64,000 bases of DNA. Origin: Grimontia kaedaensis. Its GTDB lineage: Bacteria; Pseudomonadota; Gammaproteobacteria; Enterobacterales; Vibrionaceae. Position numbers and translations under genes: made by a program. The stretch is from NCBI RefSeq assembly GCF_023746615.1, contig NZ_CP082276.1:1116001-1180000 (forward strand). The letters are read 5' to 3'. Within the stretch, counting starts at the first letter, position 1. Each line of letters starts with the position of its first letter. Below the pieces are notes generated by a model. It saw only the letters and a list, made by a program, of their open reading frames with translations. It was not told where the DNA came from and made no database searches. Below, in pieces: positions 44,370 to 52,615 of the stretch.

Positions 44370-44398
44370 AAACAGGCGGGATTTACCCGCCTGTTTTT
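44370..44398. terminator. bidirectional terminator
   Basis: AAACAGGCGGG (44370-44380), loop ATTTA, CCCGCCTGTTT (44386-44396), then TTA. It serves the lipoprotein gene on the plus strand. The LacI-type gene's stop codon (44383-44385) sits in its loop, so part of the stem lies inside that reading frame. Confidence 0.85.
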
Positions 44399-45447
44399 AT
44401 TGCTGCTGTGGTTTCCCGAACCACAAGTTTGGCTTCTAGTTCAAGTGTGTCATTGACCGGCTCACCCGCGAGTTTGGCCAGCAAATAGTCTGCGGCTTTC
44501 TCACCCATTTCCCGCGACGGAACTTGCATGGTCGTCAGGGCAGGTTGGATATGAGAAGCCATGGCCACATCATCAAAACCAACAATGGAGATATCTTCCG
44601 GAATCCGCAGGCCAAGCGACTGCGCCTCAAGTAACGCCCCCATGGCAATAATGTCGTTACCACAAACGATGGCTGTGGGTCTTGGCGTTAACTCCATCAG
44701 CTTTCTGAGCGCCTGACGGCTTTCCGCTAAATCATAACGACATTCAATGATCCTGTCTGAAGTCAGCGCTATTCCAGACTTTCTTAGTGTCTCTATGCAT
44801 CCCGCGATACGATCTTTGGGTCTATCATTCAGCTTCGTAATACCTGGAATGGCCGCAAAATCCTTATGCCCCAGATCAATAAGAAACTGCGTCGCCCTTG
44901 CTGATGCGCGGTAGTTGTCAAATCCTATACAAGGATGAGGTAACTCAGGCTTGAAAGACCATGTATAAAGGTATGGAAGCTGTTTTTTATGAAGAATATC
45001 GAAAAGCTGAGGTTGGTGTTCGGCGCCAACCAGCATCAATCCTTCAACGCCACGGGTGATCAATCGTTCAGCCTGTGCCAACTCCTCCTCTGTTGAGTAG
45101 TCCGAGCTAGCGATAAACAGGGTGTAACCCTTTTCCTGCAACCTTCTTTGGAACGCCTGAATACCTTCTGCAAAAATCGCGTTGTCTAATGTAGGAACGA
45201 TAACACCTATGGTTCGCGAACGTTGTGAGGCCAGCGCTTGAGCCGCTCCATGGGGGATGTAACCAAGTGATTCAATTGCCGAACGAATCAAGGATCCCCG
45301 TTTCTCACTCACTGACGTTGGATTCGCTAAATAGCGGGATACTGTCGCCGTCGATACCCCTGCCGCAATCGCAACATCTTCCGCCGTTGGTGCATCTGAC
45401 GGCCTTTTTTGTAAGCGCTTACGCGCTGATTGAGTCTCTTTTGTCAT
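44383..45447 (-). CDS. LacI-family repressor of the sulfonate operon
   Basis: 354-residue LacI/GalR-type regulator: helix-turn-helix near residues 20-65 (TAEDVAIAAGVSTATVSRYLANPTSVSEKRGSLIRSAIESLGY, with hinge helix AAQALASQRS), then a periplasmic-binding-protein-like effector domain (RTIGVIVPTLDNAIFAEGIQAF; IVGFDDVAMASHIQPALTTM). It is divergent from the TRAP/Hps/Suy operon and two GTAAGCGCTTAC palindromes flank its start, one inside its own codons 9-17. The likely inducer is DHPS or a pathway intermediate (inference). Known hps clusters I recall use other regulator families. Confidence 0.9.
   Translation of the reverse strand: MTKETQSARKRLQKRPSDAPTAEDVAIAAGVSTATVSRYLANPTSVSEKRGSLIRSAIESLGYIPHGAAQALASQRSRTIGVIVPTLDNAIFAEGIQAFQRRLQEKGYTLFIASSDYSTEEELAQAERLITRGVEGLMLVGAEHQPQLFDILHKKQLPYLYTWSFKPELPHPCIGFDNYRASARATQFLIDLGHKDFAAIPGITKLNDRPKDRIAGCIETLRKSGIALTSDRIIECRYDLAESRQALRKLMELTPRPTAIVCGNDIIAMGALLEAQSLGLRIPEDISIVGFDDVAMASHIQPALTTMQVPSREMGEKAADYLLAKLAGEPVNDTLELEAKLVVRETTAAIKTGG
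45411..45422. promoter_or_regulatory. LacI-type operator inside the regulator's own coding sequence
   Basis: GTAAGCGCTTAC, a perfect 12-bp palindrome, lies 25 nt into the LacI-family reading frame. It shares its core exactly with the operator at 45571-45586; centres are 162 bp apart. Confidence 0.75.
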
Positions 45448-45536
45448 AGAAAGTTATATCGTTGACTCACTTTTGGGATTTATAAACCGTAACTTACTTA
45501 ATTATAGCGTTACACAAAAATTTTACCGCCAAAAAC

Positions 45537-45586
45537 TTGACAGTCATTCAACACCTCCTCTATCTTCACAATGTAAGCGCTTACAT
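45537..45586 (+). promoter_or_regulatory. sulfonate operon promoter with LacI operator over the start site
   Basis: -35 TTGACA (45537-45542), 18-bp spacer, -10 TATCTT (45561-45566), then the perfect 16-bp palindrome ATGTAAGCGCTTACAT (45571-45586), which would cover the transcription start. This is a classical repressor layout for the operon beginning at 45677. Confidence 0.75.
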
Positions 45587-45676
45587 TTAACAATCATTTT
45601 ACAAGATTGGTAGGTGCTATAACTACAAATGGCGACTGCAAGCCAATAACGACTGACTACTGTGAGGCAATGCGAC

Positions 45677-45898
45677 ATGACGTTAAAGAAACGCTACATA
45701 CTACCCGCGGTGCTTTTCTCGCTTTACTTCCTCAATGTGATTGCCACAAAGATTCAGATCGCTTCAGGGTCCACATCCATAGTTCGTGTCAGTGATGTCG
45801 GGGAGTTCATTTTACTTCTCCTTGCTTCACTGACTTTCGTCGTCGCTATGTTGTCAGCCGAAAAGGAAGCTGACAGCCGTGCGACAGAATTACGATAA
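45677..45898 (+). CDS. small two-helix membrane protein leading the sulfonate operon
   Basis: 73-residue protein with two hydrophobic helices (ILPAVLFSLYFLNVIAT; FILLLLASLTFVVAMLSA) and a charged tail (EKEADSRATELR). GAGG lies 9 nt before ATG 45677, and the gene ends 22 nt before the TRAP binding-protein start. I do not recognise a family. Position as first gene suggests an accessory to the transporter or a small membrane regulator. Confidence 0.65.
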   Translation: MTLKKRYILPAVLFSLYFLNVIATKIQIASGSTSIVRVSDVGEFILLLLASLTFVVAMLSAEKEADSRATELR

Positions 45899-45920
45899 AA
45901 AGCAGAAAGGAAGTAGATAT

Positions 45921-47075
45921 ATGTCTGTTCACCATAAGGATGACTCCCCACAAAGTGCAGAGCGTCGCCGTTTCCTGGAAATTGCAAAAAAAGCAGGTTT
46001 TACGGCAGCTGTCGTCGCAGGTGCCTCGGGGGCCTTGTTGACCTCAACCACCGCACACGCTGCGGCTAATGAAGAAAAAGAACGACAAAAGCGAGCTAAA
46101 TACACCATGACGATTGCTACGGCATACATCATTGGTGCATCCCGCAGCTACCCTATCATGCAGCTGGATTTCAAAGAAAACATCCAGAACATGACCAACG
46201 GTGAAGTATACGTAAAACTGGCACCGGGTGGTCAACTAGGTGCTGGCGGCGCATTAGCGCAAAAAGTACAGGCAGGTACCATTCAGGCCGCACAACACTC
46301 TCTCTCTAACTTTGCACCGTTTGCACCTGCTGTCGACCTCATCAACATCCCATACTGGTGTGGTGAGAACCAGAAGTTCATCAACCTGGTAACGTCTGAC
46401 GCATGGAAGAGCGAAATCCACCCGAAAGTAGAAGCGAAAGGCTTCAAACCGCTGTGGTACGTGGTTATCGACCCACGCGTTGTCGCTCTTCGTAACGGTC
46501 TTGAAGGCCCAATCAAAACACCGGATCAAATGGAAGGTATCAAATTCCGTGTACCGGGTTCGAAAATCCTTCAGCAGTTCTACCGTCTGTTGGGCGCAAA
46601 CCCAACGCCAGTTGCCTGGGGCGAAACGCCTTCGGCGATCAAACAAGGCGTGGCTGATGCTCTTGACCCTTCGGTAGAAGCGCTGAATGTCTTCGGCTTC
46701 AAAGATGTGCTTTCTTGGGTCACCTTCAACCGCTCAGTGCCAGACTCACAAGTCTTCTCTTGTAACTTAGAGTGGTTTAACAGCCTGCCAGGTCACATTC
46801 AGGAAGGTATTGAATTCGCCAGTGAAGTGACCTCGTTGCAAAACCTCGCGAAAGTTCCTGCTGCGCGTGCCTATGCCATGGCTGAACTGAGCCGCGCTGG
46901 GGTTCAATTCTATGCACCGAATGCTGACGAGATGAAGCTTTGGGCTGACAAAGCAGGCCATCAGCTACCCGCTTGGGATTCGTTCAAAAACGAACTTGCT
47001 GGCTCCAAAGCTGCATTTGACAAACTGCTTGCAGCGGCGAACGAAAACAAAGGTCCATTCGTTCACGACGTTTAA
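45921..47075 (+). CDS. TRAP transporter substrate-binding protein, Tat-exported (sulfonate uptake)
   Basis: 384-residue DctP-type binding protein. The N-terminus has a twin-arginine signal (ERRRFLEIAKKAGFTAAVVAGASGALL, cleavage near AHA-AA), so it is exported folded. The body shows the DctP pattern (PGGQLGAGGALAQKVQAGTIQAAQ; KFRVPGSKILQQFYRLLGANPTPVAWGETPSAIKQGVADALDPS), including the conserved Arg that binds acidic groups. Context with HpsNOP and SuyAB enzymes points to 2,3-dihydroxypropane-1-sulfonate or sulfolactate as ligand. AAAGGAAG precedes ATG 45921. A 12-bp hairpin follows the gene. Confidence 0.9.
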   Translation: MSVHHKDDSPQSAERRRFLEIAKKAGFTAAVVAGASGALLTSTTAHAAANEEKERQKRAKYTMTIATAYIIGASRSYPIMQLDFKENIQNMTNGEVYVKLAPGGQLGAGGALAQKVQAGTIQAAQHSLSNFAPFAPAVDLINIPYWCGENQKFINLVTSDAWKSEIHPKVEAKGFKPLWYVVIDPRVVALRNGLEGPIKTPDQMEGIKFRVPGSKILQQFYRLLGANPTPVAWGETPSAIKQGVADALDPSVEALNVFGFKDVLSWVTFNRSVPDSQVFSCNLEWFNSLPGHIQEGIEFASEVTSLQNLAKVPAARAYAMAELSRAGVQFYAPNADEMKLWADKAGHQLPAWDSFKNELAGSKAAFDKLLAAANENKGPFVHDV

Positions 47076-47089
47076 CAGCTGAGTAAATC

Positions 47090-47129
47090 GCCATTTGGGT
47101 GGACGTTTCTCCTAGCGCACCCAAATGGC
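47090..47129 (+). repeat. 12-bp perfect hairpin after the TRAP binding-protein gene
   Basis: GCCATTTGGGTG (47090-47101) and CACCCAAATGGC (47118-47129), 16-nt loop, no U-run. Between the binding-protein and DctQ genes, it likely stabilises the upstream mRNA or dampens downstream expression. Confidence 0.8.
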
Positions 47130-47165
47130 TCCCACTCTATCTGAAACGGATGTTGGACGGTCACA

Positions 47166-47678
47166 ATGAATTTCTTAAAACAAATCGACGAAAATGGTGA
47201 GCGCTGGTTGCTATTGTTCTTCTATACCACCATCGTCATTACCATCGCCATGGAAGTACTGAGACGCTTTGTCTTCAGCTATTCCTCCATTTGGGGCGAA
47301 GAAGTTGCAAGGTATGCCTTTATTTATCTGGCGTGGGTCGGTGCATCCGCAGCCGTAAAAGAGCGCGCGCACATACGCATTGATGTCATGCTGCATTACC
47401 TGCCAAACCGAGGCAAGGCAGCTATCTATCTACTTGGGGATGTCGCCACACTGGTTGTCGCATTATTCGCGCTCTATTGGTCAATCCACCCTATTGAAAT
47501 ATCGCTGAAATTCGGGTCTGTGACCCATGGTTTGGGGATTAGTCAGGCTTGGTTTCTTGCCGCTGTCCCACTGGGATTCTCCATGATGATATTCCGACTT
47601 ATGCAGTCAATGCGCCGGGATATCCGTAGCCTCACACAGAATACCCCTGTGTTTGAAGGCAACAAGCTGTTTGATTAG
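47166..47678 (+). CDS. TRAP transporter small membrane subunit (DctQ)
   Basis: 170-residue DctQ-type subunit with four hydrophobic helices and the family segment YSSIWGEEVARYAFIYLAWVGASAAVKERAHIRIDVM near residues 38-75. It couples the binding protein to the large DctM subunit in Na+-driven uptake. The ribosome site is weak (GGACGG), consistent with a lower level than the binding protein. Ends 8 nt before dctM-like, whose GGAGG overlaps this stop codon. Confidence 0.92.
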   Translation: MNFLKQIDENGERWLLLFFYTTIVITIAMEVLRRFVFSYSSIWGEEVARYAFIYLAWVGASAAVKERAHIRIDVMLHYLPNRGKAAIYLLGDVATLVVALFALYWSIHPIEISLKFGSVTHGLGISQAWFLAAVPLGFSMMIFRLMQSMRRDIRSLTQNTPVFEGNKLFD

Positions 47679-47686
47679 GAGGTCTC

Positions 47687-48997
47687 ATGCTGAATTATTA
47701 CTCGCAACAGGTCTCTGTCGATCTTGGCTGGGAATTCTATGGCCCCGTTATTGGCATGCTGGTACTTATCGCACTCGCGGTACCGGTGTGGGTATCACTG
47801 GGCTTGGGCTCAATTGCTCTCTTGTTTATCACCGAAGTACTACCTCTGTCCTTGTTTGGTGAATCTCTGTTCGACGGTATTGATGCTTTCGCGCTGATTG
47901 CCGTCCCACTTTTTATCCTGACAGGTGATGTTCTGGTGAGAACCGGTCTTTCGAACAAACTGCTTGATGTGGCGGAAGCCAGTGTCGGCGGCGCGAAAGC
48001 GGGTTTTGGTAGTGCAACCGTTTTAGGGTGTGGCTTCTTCGCCTGTATCTCTGGCTCTGACGCAGCAGGTGCAGCAGCAGTAGGCCGAATGACGATTGAC
48101 CGTCTGGTGGCGCAGGGTTATCCAAAGCCTTACGCCTGTGCACTGGTCGCCGCGGGTGCTTGTACCGGGATCCTGATCCCGCCATCAATTGCCTACATCA
48201 TTATTGGTCTTGTGCTGGGTATTTCTGCATCAACGCTATTCCTGGCAGCGGCAGTACCGGGTGTCATGGTCATGATGGCTATCATGCTGACCAACGTCGT
48301 CATGAACCGTATCTATGGTTATGAAAACGCGGGACAAGGCTTCTCGATCAAGCGCTGGTTTTCAGTAGTGGTTGATGCACGTTATGCCCTGTTGGTACCT
48401 GTCATCATTCTTGGTGGTATTTACTCAGGTGTGTTTACTCCGACAGAAGCGGCCGCGGTGGCTGTGGTTATCACCATCATTATCGGCCTTTTCCAGGGCA
48501 CGCTGAAAATCAGCGATTTCCCGAAAATGCTTGAAAGCTCTGCCAAAGTAAACGGCGTCATTCTGCCCATTATTGCGCTGAGCCTGCCACTGGCGCAGAC
48601 ACTGGCCGCGCTGGATGTACCACAGGCATTCGTGGAAACCATGACATCGTTTACCGATAGTCGCACGGCACTGATTCTGATCATGATTGGTATTTTGATC
48701 ATCTCAGGCTGTTTTATGGAAACCACGCCAAACATTCTGATTTTGTCGCCAATCCTGCTGCCACTGGCACGCGAGATCGGCATGGAAGATGTGCAGTTCT
48801 GCATCATGATGGTTACCGCTCTGGGTGTCGGCTTCATCACACCGCCACTTGGGCTGAACCTCTTTGTTGTATCCGGATTAACGGGGACCTCGGTTCTGAA
48901 GATTGCCGCGCGATCGGGGCCCTACGTCATATCCATGTTAACGGTGGTATTGCTCCTGGCATTTATCCCCGAATTGTCGCTCTGGGCGCTCGACTAA
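47687..48997 (+). CDS. TRAP transporter large permease (DctM)
   Basis: 436-residue DctM-type permease with about 12 helices. Typical sequences: DALFALIAVPLFILTGDVLVRTG-like (here DAFALIAVPLFILTGDVLVRTGLSNKLLDVAEA), GSATVLGCGFFACISGSDAAGAAAVGRM, ACTGILIPPSIAYIIIGLVLGIS, and GCFMETTPNILILSPILLPLAREIG. It forms the Na+-dependent channel for the sulfonate. GGAGG lies 4 nt before the ATG. An inverted repeat separates it from hpsN. Confidence 0.93.
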   Translation: MLNYYSQQVSVDLGWEFYGPVIGMLVLIALAVPVWVSLGLGSIALLFITEVLPLSLFGESLFDGIDAFALIAVPLFILTGDVLVRTGLSNKLLDVAEASVGGAKAGFGSATVLGCGFFACISGSDAAGAAAVGRMTIDRLVAQGYPKPYACALVAAGACTGILIPPSIAYIIIGLVLGISASTLFLAAAVPGVMVMMAIMLTNVVMNRIYGYENAGQGFSIKRWFSVVVDARYALLVPVIILGGIYSGVFTPTEAAAVAVVITIIIGLFQGTLKISDFPKMLESSAKVNGVILPIIALSLPLAQTLAALDVPQAFVETMTSFTDSRTALILIMIGILIISGCFMETTPNILILSPILLPLAREIGMEDVQFCIMMVTALGVGFITPPLGLNLFVVSGLTGTSVLKIAARSGPYVISMLTVVLLLAFIPELSLWALD

Positions 48998-49018
48998 CCC
49001 AACGTATTTAACCCTCCT

Positions 49019-49041
49019 CTGGCTTGTCGCCGACAAGCCAG
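49019..49041 (+). repeat. 11-bp inverted repeat between dctM-like and hpsN
   Basis: CTGGCTTGTCG-C-CGACAAGCCAG, perfect arms, no U-run, 43 nt before hpsN. It separates transporter from enzyme genes and may be an RNA processing or stabilising element. Confidence 0.7.
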
Positions 49042-49083
49042 ACAGGGAAGTTGCGCCCAAAATTTAACGAGGAAATTATCGAC

Positions 49084-50388
49084 ATGGCTGTTAAGTATCT
49101 GAAAAAGGCAGAAAAAACTGCTGCAACAGGTGAAGACGATGTTCGCGCAATCGTGGCGGACATGCTCAAAGATATCGAGCAGGGCGGTGAAGAAACCTGC
49201 ATCGCTTATACGCGAAAATTTGATAACTGGCATGGCGACATTGTCGTCTCTCAGGAAGACATCGACGCGGCAGCAGCGAAAGTGCCAGAACAACTGAAAA
49301 AGGATATTCAGTTTGCTTATGAACGCGTTCGCGACTTTGCCCAGGCACAGTTAGACAGTTTGAGCGAATTTGAAACCGAACTGTCCCCAGGTTTGTTCGC
49401 GGGTCAGCGCTTGATCCCTATGCAAGCCGCAGGCTGTTATGTGCCGGGTGGCCGTTACTCACATATCGCATCAGCAATTATGTCTGTAACCACTGCAAAA
49501 GTGGCAGGCGTTGACCATGTTATTGCGTGCTCACCTCCAGGCCGTGAAGGCGGTATCCACCCTGCCATTCTTTACACTCTAAGCCTGTGTGGCGCTGACA
49601 CCATTCTGAACTTGGGTGGCGTTCAGGGCATCGCAGCCATGGCATTCGGTCAATTCACTGGACACCCAGCAGACATCCTTGTTGGCCCGGGTAACCAATT
49701 CGTAGCTGAAGCTAAACGTCAGCTCTATGGCCGTGTTGGTATCGACATGTTCGCAGGGCCTTCTGAAGTGATGGTGATTGCAGACGCTGATGCAGACCCA
49801 GAACTGGTCGCCGTTGATTTGGTCGGTCAGGCGGAGCATGGCCCCAACACCCCAGCTTGGCTACTGACAGATTCAGAAGAGTTAGCTGAGAAAGTCATGA
49901 AACGACTACCTGAGCTTATTGCTGACCTTCCAGAGCTCAATAGCAAATCAGCGGAAGCCGCATGGCGCGATTACGGTGAAGTCATTCTTGTCGACACCAA
50001 AGAAGAAGCCGTGAAAGTCAGCGACGAATACGCCTCTGAGCATCTCGAAGTACACGCTGAAGATCTGGACTGGTGGCTGCAAAACCTGCGCAACTACGGC
50101 TCTCTCTTCCTTGGGGAAGAGACCAATGTCGCATTTGGCGATAAAACTTCTGGGCCAAACCACATCCTGCCAACCAAAGGCGCTGCCAAGTACACCGGCG
50201 GCCTGAGTGCGGGTAAGTTCATCAAGGTGGTGACCTATCAGCGCTCCACCAAGGAAGCGAGCAAAGATGTAGCACAGGTGACTGCGCGTATTTCCCGCCT
50301 TGAAGGCATGGAAGCACACGCGAAAACCGGTGATGCACGACTCGCGAAATACTTCCCTGATGAGCAGTTCAACCTGCAGCCAGAGTAA
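49084..50388 (+). CDS. hpsN: sulfopropanediol 3-dehydrogenase (HisD-fold, HpsN-like)
   Basis: 434-residue member of the histidinol-dehydrogenase family, predicted to oxidise (R)-DHPS at C3 by two NAD+ steps to (R)-sulfolactate. HisD-family features are present: GCYVPGGRYSH, SPPGREGGIHPAILYTLSLCGAD, DILVGPGNQFVAEAKRQLYGRVGIDMFAGPSE, and the zinc/catalytic region AEHGPNTPAWLLT with the late SEHLEV and SGPNHILPT. Genes around it are sulfonate genes and no histidine genes are near, so HpsN rather than HisD. GAGGAA 9 nt before ATG 49084; the frame is open to 49024. Confidence 0.87.
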   Translation: MAVKYLKKAEKTAATGEDDVRAIVADMLKDIEQGGEETCIAYTRKFDNWHGDIVVSQEDIDAAAAKVPEQLKKDIQFAYERVRDFAQAQLDSLSEFETELSPGLFAGQRLIPMQAAGCYVPGGRYSHIASAIMSVTTAKVAGVDHVIACSPPGREGGIHPAILYTLSLCGADTILNLGGVQGIAAMAFGQFTGHPADILVGPGNQFVAEAKRQLYGRVGIDMFAGPSEVMVIADADADPELVAVDLVGQAEHGPNTPAWLLTDSEELAEKVMKRLPELIADLPELNSKSAEAAWRDYGEVILVDTKEEAVKVSDEYASEHLEVHAEDLDWWLQNLRNYGSLFLGEETNVAFGDKTSGPNHILPTKGAAKYTGGLSAGKFIKVVTYQRSTKEASKDVAQVTARISRLEGMEAHAKTGDARLAKYFPDEQFNLQPE

Positions 50389-50409
50389 GTAAAACGAAGA
50401 GGGACTGAG

Positions 50410-51186
50410 ATGACGGGCAGCATGATAAATCAACTATTCAACCTTGAAGGTCAAGTCGCATTGGTGACCGGAGCGGGTTCCGGTATCGGACAACGCATGG
50501 CTTATGCCCTCGCCAAAGCGGGCGCAAAAGTGGTGCTCTCAGGACGCCACCCAGAAACACTGGCACAAACGGCGGTCGCTATTGCCGGTGAAGGAGGAGA
50601 CGCCGCCATCGAAACTGTTGACCTTAACAAGCGCGAAACCCTGCCCCGATTCATTGAAAAGGTGTCATCGCACTTTGGCGCGCCAGACATTCTGGTGAAT
50701 GCCGCTGGCGTCAACCTGCGCCAACCAGCCGATGACATCACGCTGGAAAGTTGGGACATGACATTGAACCTCAACCTGTCTGTTCCCTTCTTTCTCGCCA
50801 AAGCCTGCTTGCCAGGCATGCGGGAAAAAGGCCACGGAAAAATCATCAATATCGGCTCGCTGCAAAGCTATCGCGCCTTTGCCAATTCGATTCCTTATGG
50901 CGCATCAAAAGGCGGCGTCGCGCAGTTGACAAGAGCAATGGCAGAAGCCTGGTCAAAGGAAGGCATTACCACCAATGCCATTGCACCTGGTTTTTTCCAA
51001 ACACCACTGACAGAAAAAGTGTTCAGTGACGATTCCCTCTCCAAGCATCACGCATCAATGACAGCGGTTGGGCGCAATGGGAAACTGAGCGACTTCGATG
51101 GACTGACGGTGTTTTTGGCCTCCAAAGCCTCGGATTACATCTCAGGCCAGATGATTTCTCTTGATGGCGGTTACACCGCGAAATAG
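50410..51186 (+). CDS. hpsO: SDR-type DHPS 2-dehydrogenase (HpsO-like)
   Basis: 258-residue classical SDR with TGAGSGIG, NAAG, INIGSLQS (catalytic Ser) and YGASK (Tyr-x-x-x-Lys). In the known HpsNOP module, HpsO and HpsP interconvert the two DHPS enantiomers through the 2-keto compound so that HpsN can use both. GAGGG lies 6 nt before ATG 50410. Set between hpsN and the zinc dehydrogenase, with spacings of 21 and 23 nt. The family is certain; the substrate is inferred from context. Confidence 0.82.
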   Translation: MTGSMINQLFNLEGQVALVTGAGSGIGQRMAYALAKAGAKVVLSGRHPETLAQTAVAIAGEGGDAAIETVDLNKRETLPRFIEKVSSHFGAPDILVNAAGVNLRQPADDITLESWDMTLNLNLSVPFFLAKACLPGMREKGHGKIINIGSLQSYRAFANSIPYGASKGGVAQLTRAMAEAWSKEGITTNAIAPGFFQTPLTEKVFSDDSLSKHHASMTAVGRNGKLSDFDGLTVFLASKASDYISGQMISLDGGYTAK

Positions 51187-51209
51187 GCAGGCAGTAAGGA
51201 TTAATTGAA

Positions 51210-52217
51210 ATGGATATGAAAGCGCTGGTTTACACAGGTCCAAGTCAAATGACCTACCGCAACGAGGAAGTACCAACACCTCGGGAAGACGAAGTGTTGG
51301 TCGAAATCCGGGCGGTTGGGATTTGCGGATCTGATTTACACGCTTACCTCGGTCACGACGAGCGACGCCCTGCCCCATTAATTCTCGGGCACGAAGGTGC
51401 GGGTATCGTCCACGGTGGCGAATGGGATCAAAAAGCCGTCGTCATCAACCCACTGGTCAGCTGTGGCGAATGCGAATACTGCCTGAATGGCTTCGCGAAC
51501 CAATGCCAATCTCGCCAGATTATTTCAATGCCGCCAAGGGAAGGTGCATTCGCAGAGTTTGTCGCTATTCCCAAACGCAACTTAGTGCCGGTACCAGAAG
51601 GTATGTCACTCAGCACAGCATCACTGGCTGAGCCGATTGCAACGGGCTGGCATGCCGTCACCAAAGGCGCAGAGCTCAGCAAACGTCCTTTGGTGGAAAA
51701 CAAAGCATTGGTTTATGGCGGTGGTGCAGTGGGCCTGGCAGCCGCGCTTTCTCTTGCTGCACAAGGCTGCAAGCAAATCTATCTTGCTGAAACCAATGCC
51801 CTGCGCCGCGAAACCGTGGAAAAGGCCAACGTCGCCACTGTTTTCGATCCACTGACCGATCAGGTCGTCGGTGAGAACACCATGGATCTCGTCGTGGATT
51901 GCGTGGGCAACAGACACACACGAATGGGCGCATCAGCGGCGGTTAAACCCGGTGGCGTGATCATTCATGTGGGACTGCAAGACAGCTTCGAAGGACTGGA
52001 TGTTCGTAAGTTCACCCTTCAGGAAGTGACCTTCGCAGGCAGCTACACCTACACCATGCAGGACTTTAAAGCGACGCTTGAAGCCATGCATAACGGTGCG
52101 CTTGGCGCACTGGACTGGATTCAGGAGCGCCCGCTTAGTGATGGAGCGAACGCTTTTGACGATTTACTTAACGGACGTATCGCCGCTGCCAAGGTGGTGC
52201 TGCTCCCCGAAGGGTAA
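51210..52217 (+). CDS. hpsP: zinc-dependent DHPS 2-dehydrogenase (HpsP-like)
   Basis: 335-residue medium-chain dehydrogenase. Catalytic zinc ligands in VGICGSDLH (Cys) and GHEGAG (His/Glu), structural zinc cysteines in SCGECEYCLNGFANQC, and the Rossmann motif YGGGAVGLAAA are intact. In the hps module it oxidises (S)-DHPS at C2, working opposite HpsO. The substrate rests on operon context. An untranslated gap of 108 nt with no clear hairpin precedes suyA. Confidence 0.82.
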   Translation: MDMKALVYTGPSQMTYRNEEVPTPREDEVLVEIRAVGICGSDLHAYLGHDERRPAPLILGHEGAGIVHGGEWDQKAVVINPLVSCGECEYCLNGFANQCQSRQIISMPPREGAFAEFVAIPKRNLVPVPEGMSLSTASLAEPIATGWHAVTKGAELSKRPLVENKALVYGGGAVGLAAALSLAAQGCKQIYLAETNALRRETVEKANVATVFDPLTDQVVGENTMDLVVDCVGNRHTRMGASAAVKPGGVIIHVGLQDSFEGLDVRKFTLQEVTFAGSYTYTMQDFKATLEAMHNGALGALDWIQERPLSDGANAFDDLLNGRIAAAKVVLLPEG

Positions 52218-52325
52218 ACAAACACCGAGGCAAGGTTGGTGAATCAGATTAGCCCAAGCTGTATGCCAGCCACGCCAAGGATATATGGAAGTAAGTTTTA
52301 AACCTTGATTCAAAAGGAGATGAAA

Positions 52326-52613
52326 ATGCAAGCACCGGACTTTCTCGTCCATGACTCGTCTGACACTGTCGGCGTGATTGTGGTCGAGGGCCTCGAAGCA
52401 GGCCAAACGCTAACCGGATGGGTGATGGACACAGATGCCACCATCGAAGTACTCGCGCTGGACGCAATCCCTCTCGGCCACAAAGTGGCGCTGAGCGACA
52501 TTAAAGACGGCGACACCATTCTTAAGTATGACAACGATATCGGTAAAGCTGTCGCAAACATCGCGAAAGGCGGTCACGTACACGTACACAATGTGAAAAC
52601 CAAGAGGTGGTAA
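52326..52613 (+). CDS. suyA: (2R)-sulfolactate sulfo-lyase small subunit
   Basis: 95-residue SAF-domain protein corresponding to the small subunit of sulfolactate sulfo-lyase (related to the N-terminal part of altronate dehydratase). Typical motifs: VHDSSDTVGVIVVEGLEAGQTLTGWVMDTD, and DIGKAVANIAKGGHVHVHNVKTKRW. AGGAG (52315-52319) fits ATG 52326 with 6-nt spacing; the ATG at 52320 abuts it and is unlikely. With SuyB it desulfonates (R)-sulfolactate to pyruvate plus sulfite. The suyB start follows 2 nt after its stop. Confidence 0.88.
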   Translation: MQAPDFLVHDSSDTVGVIVVEGLEAGQTLTGWVMDTDATIEVLALDAIPLGHKVALSDIKDGDTILKYDNDIGKAVANIAKGGHVHVHNVKTKRW

Positions 52614-52615
52614 CC

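Noticed and set aside
49084..50388. Histidinol dehydrogenase for histidine biosynthesis
   Set aside because: No other his gene is nearby and the gene lies among TRAP, hps-like and suy genes, so the HpsN role is preferred.
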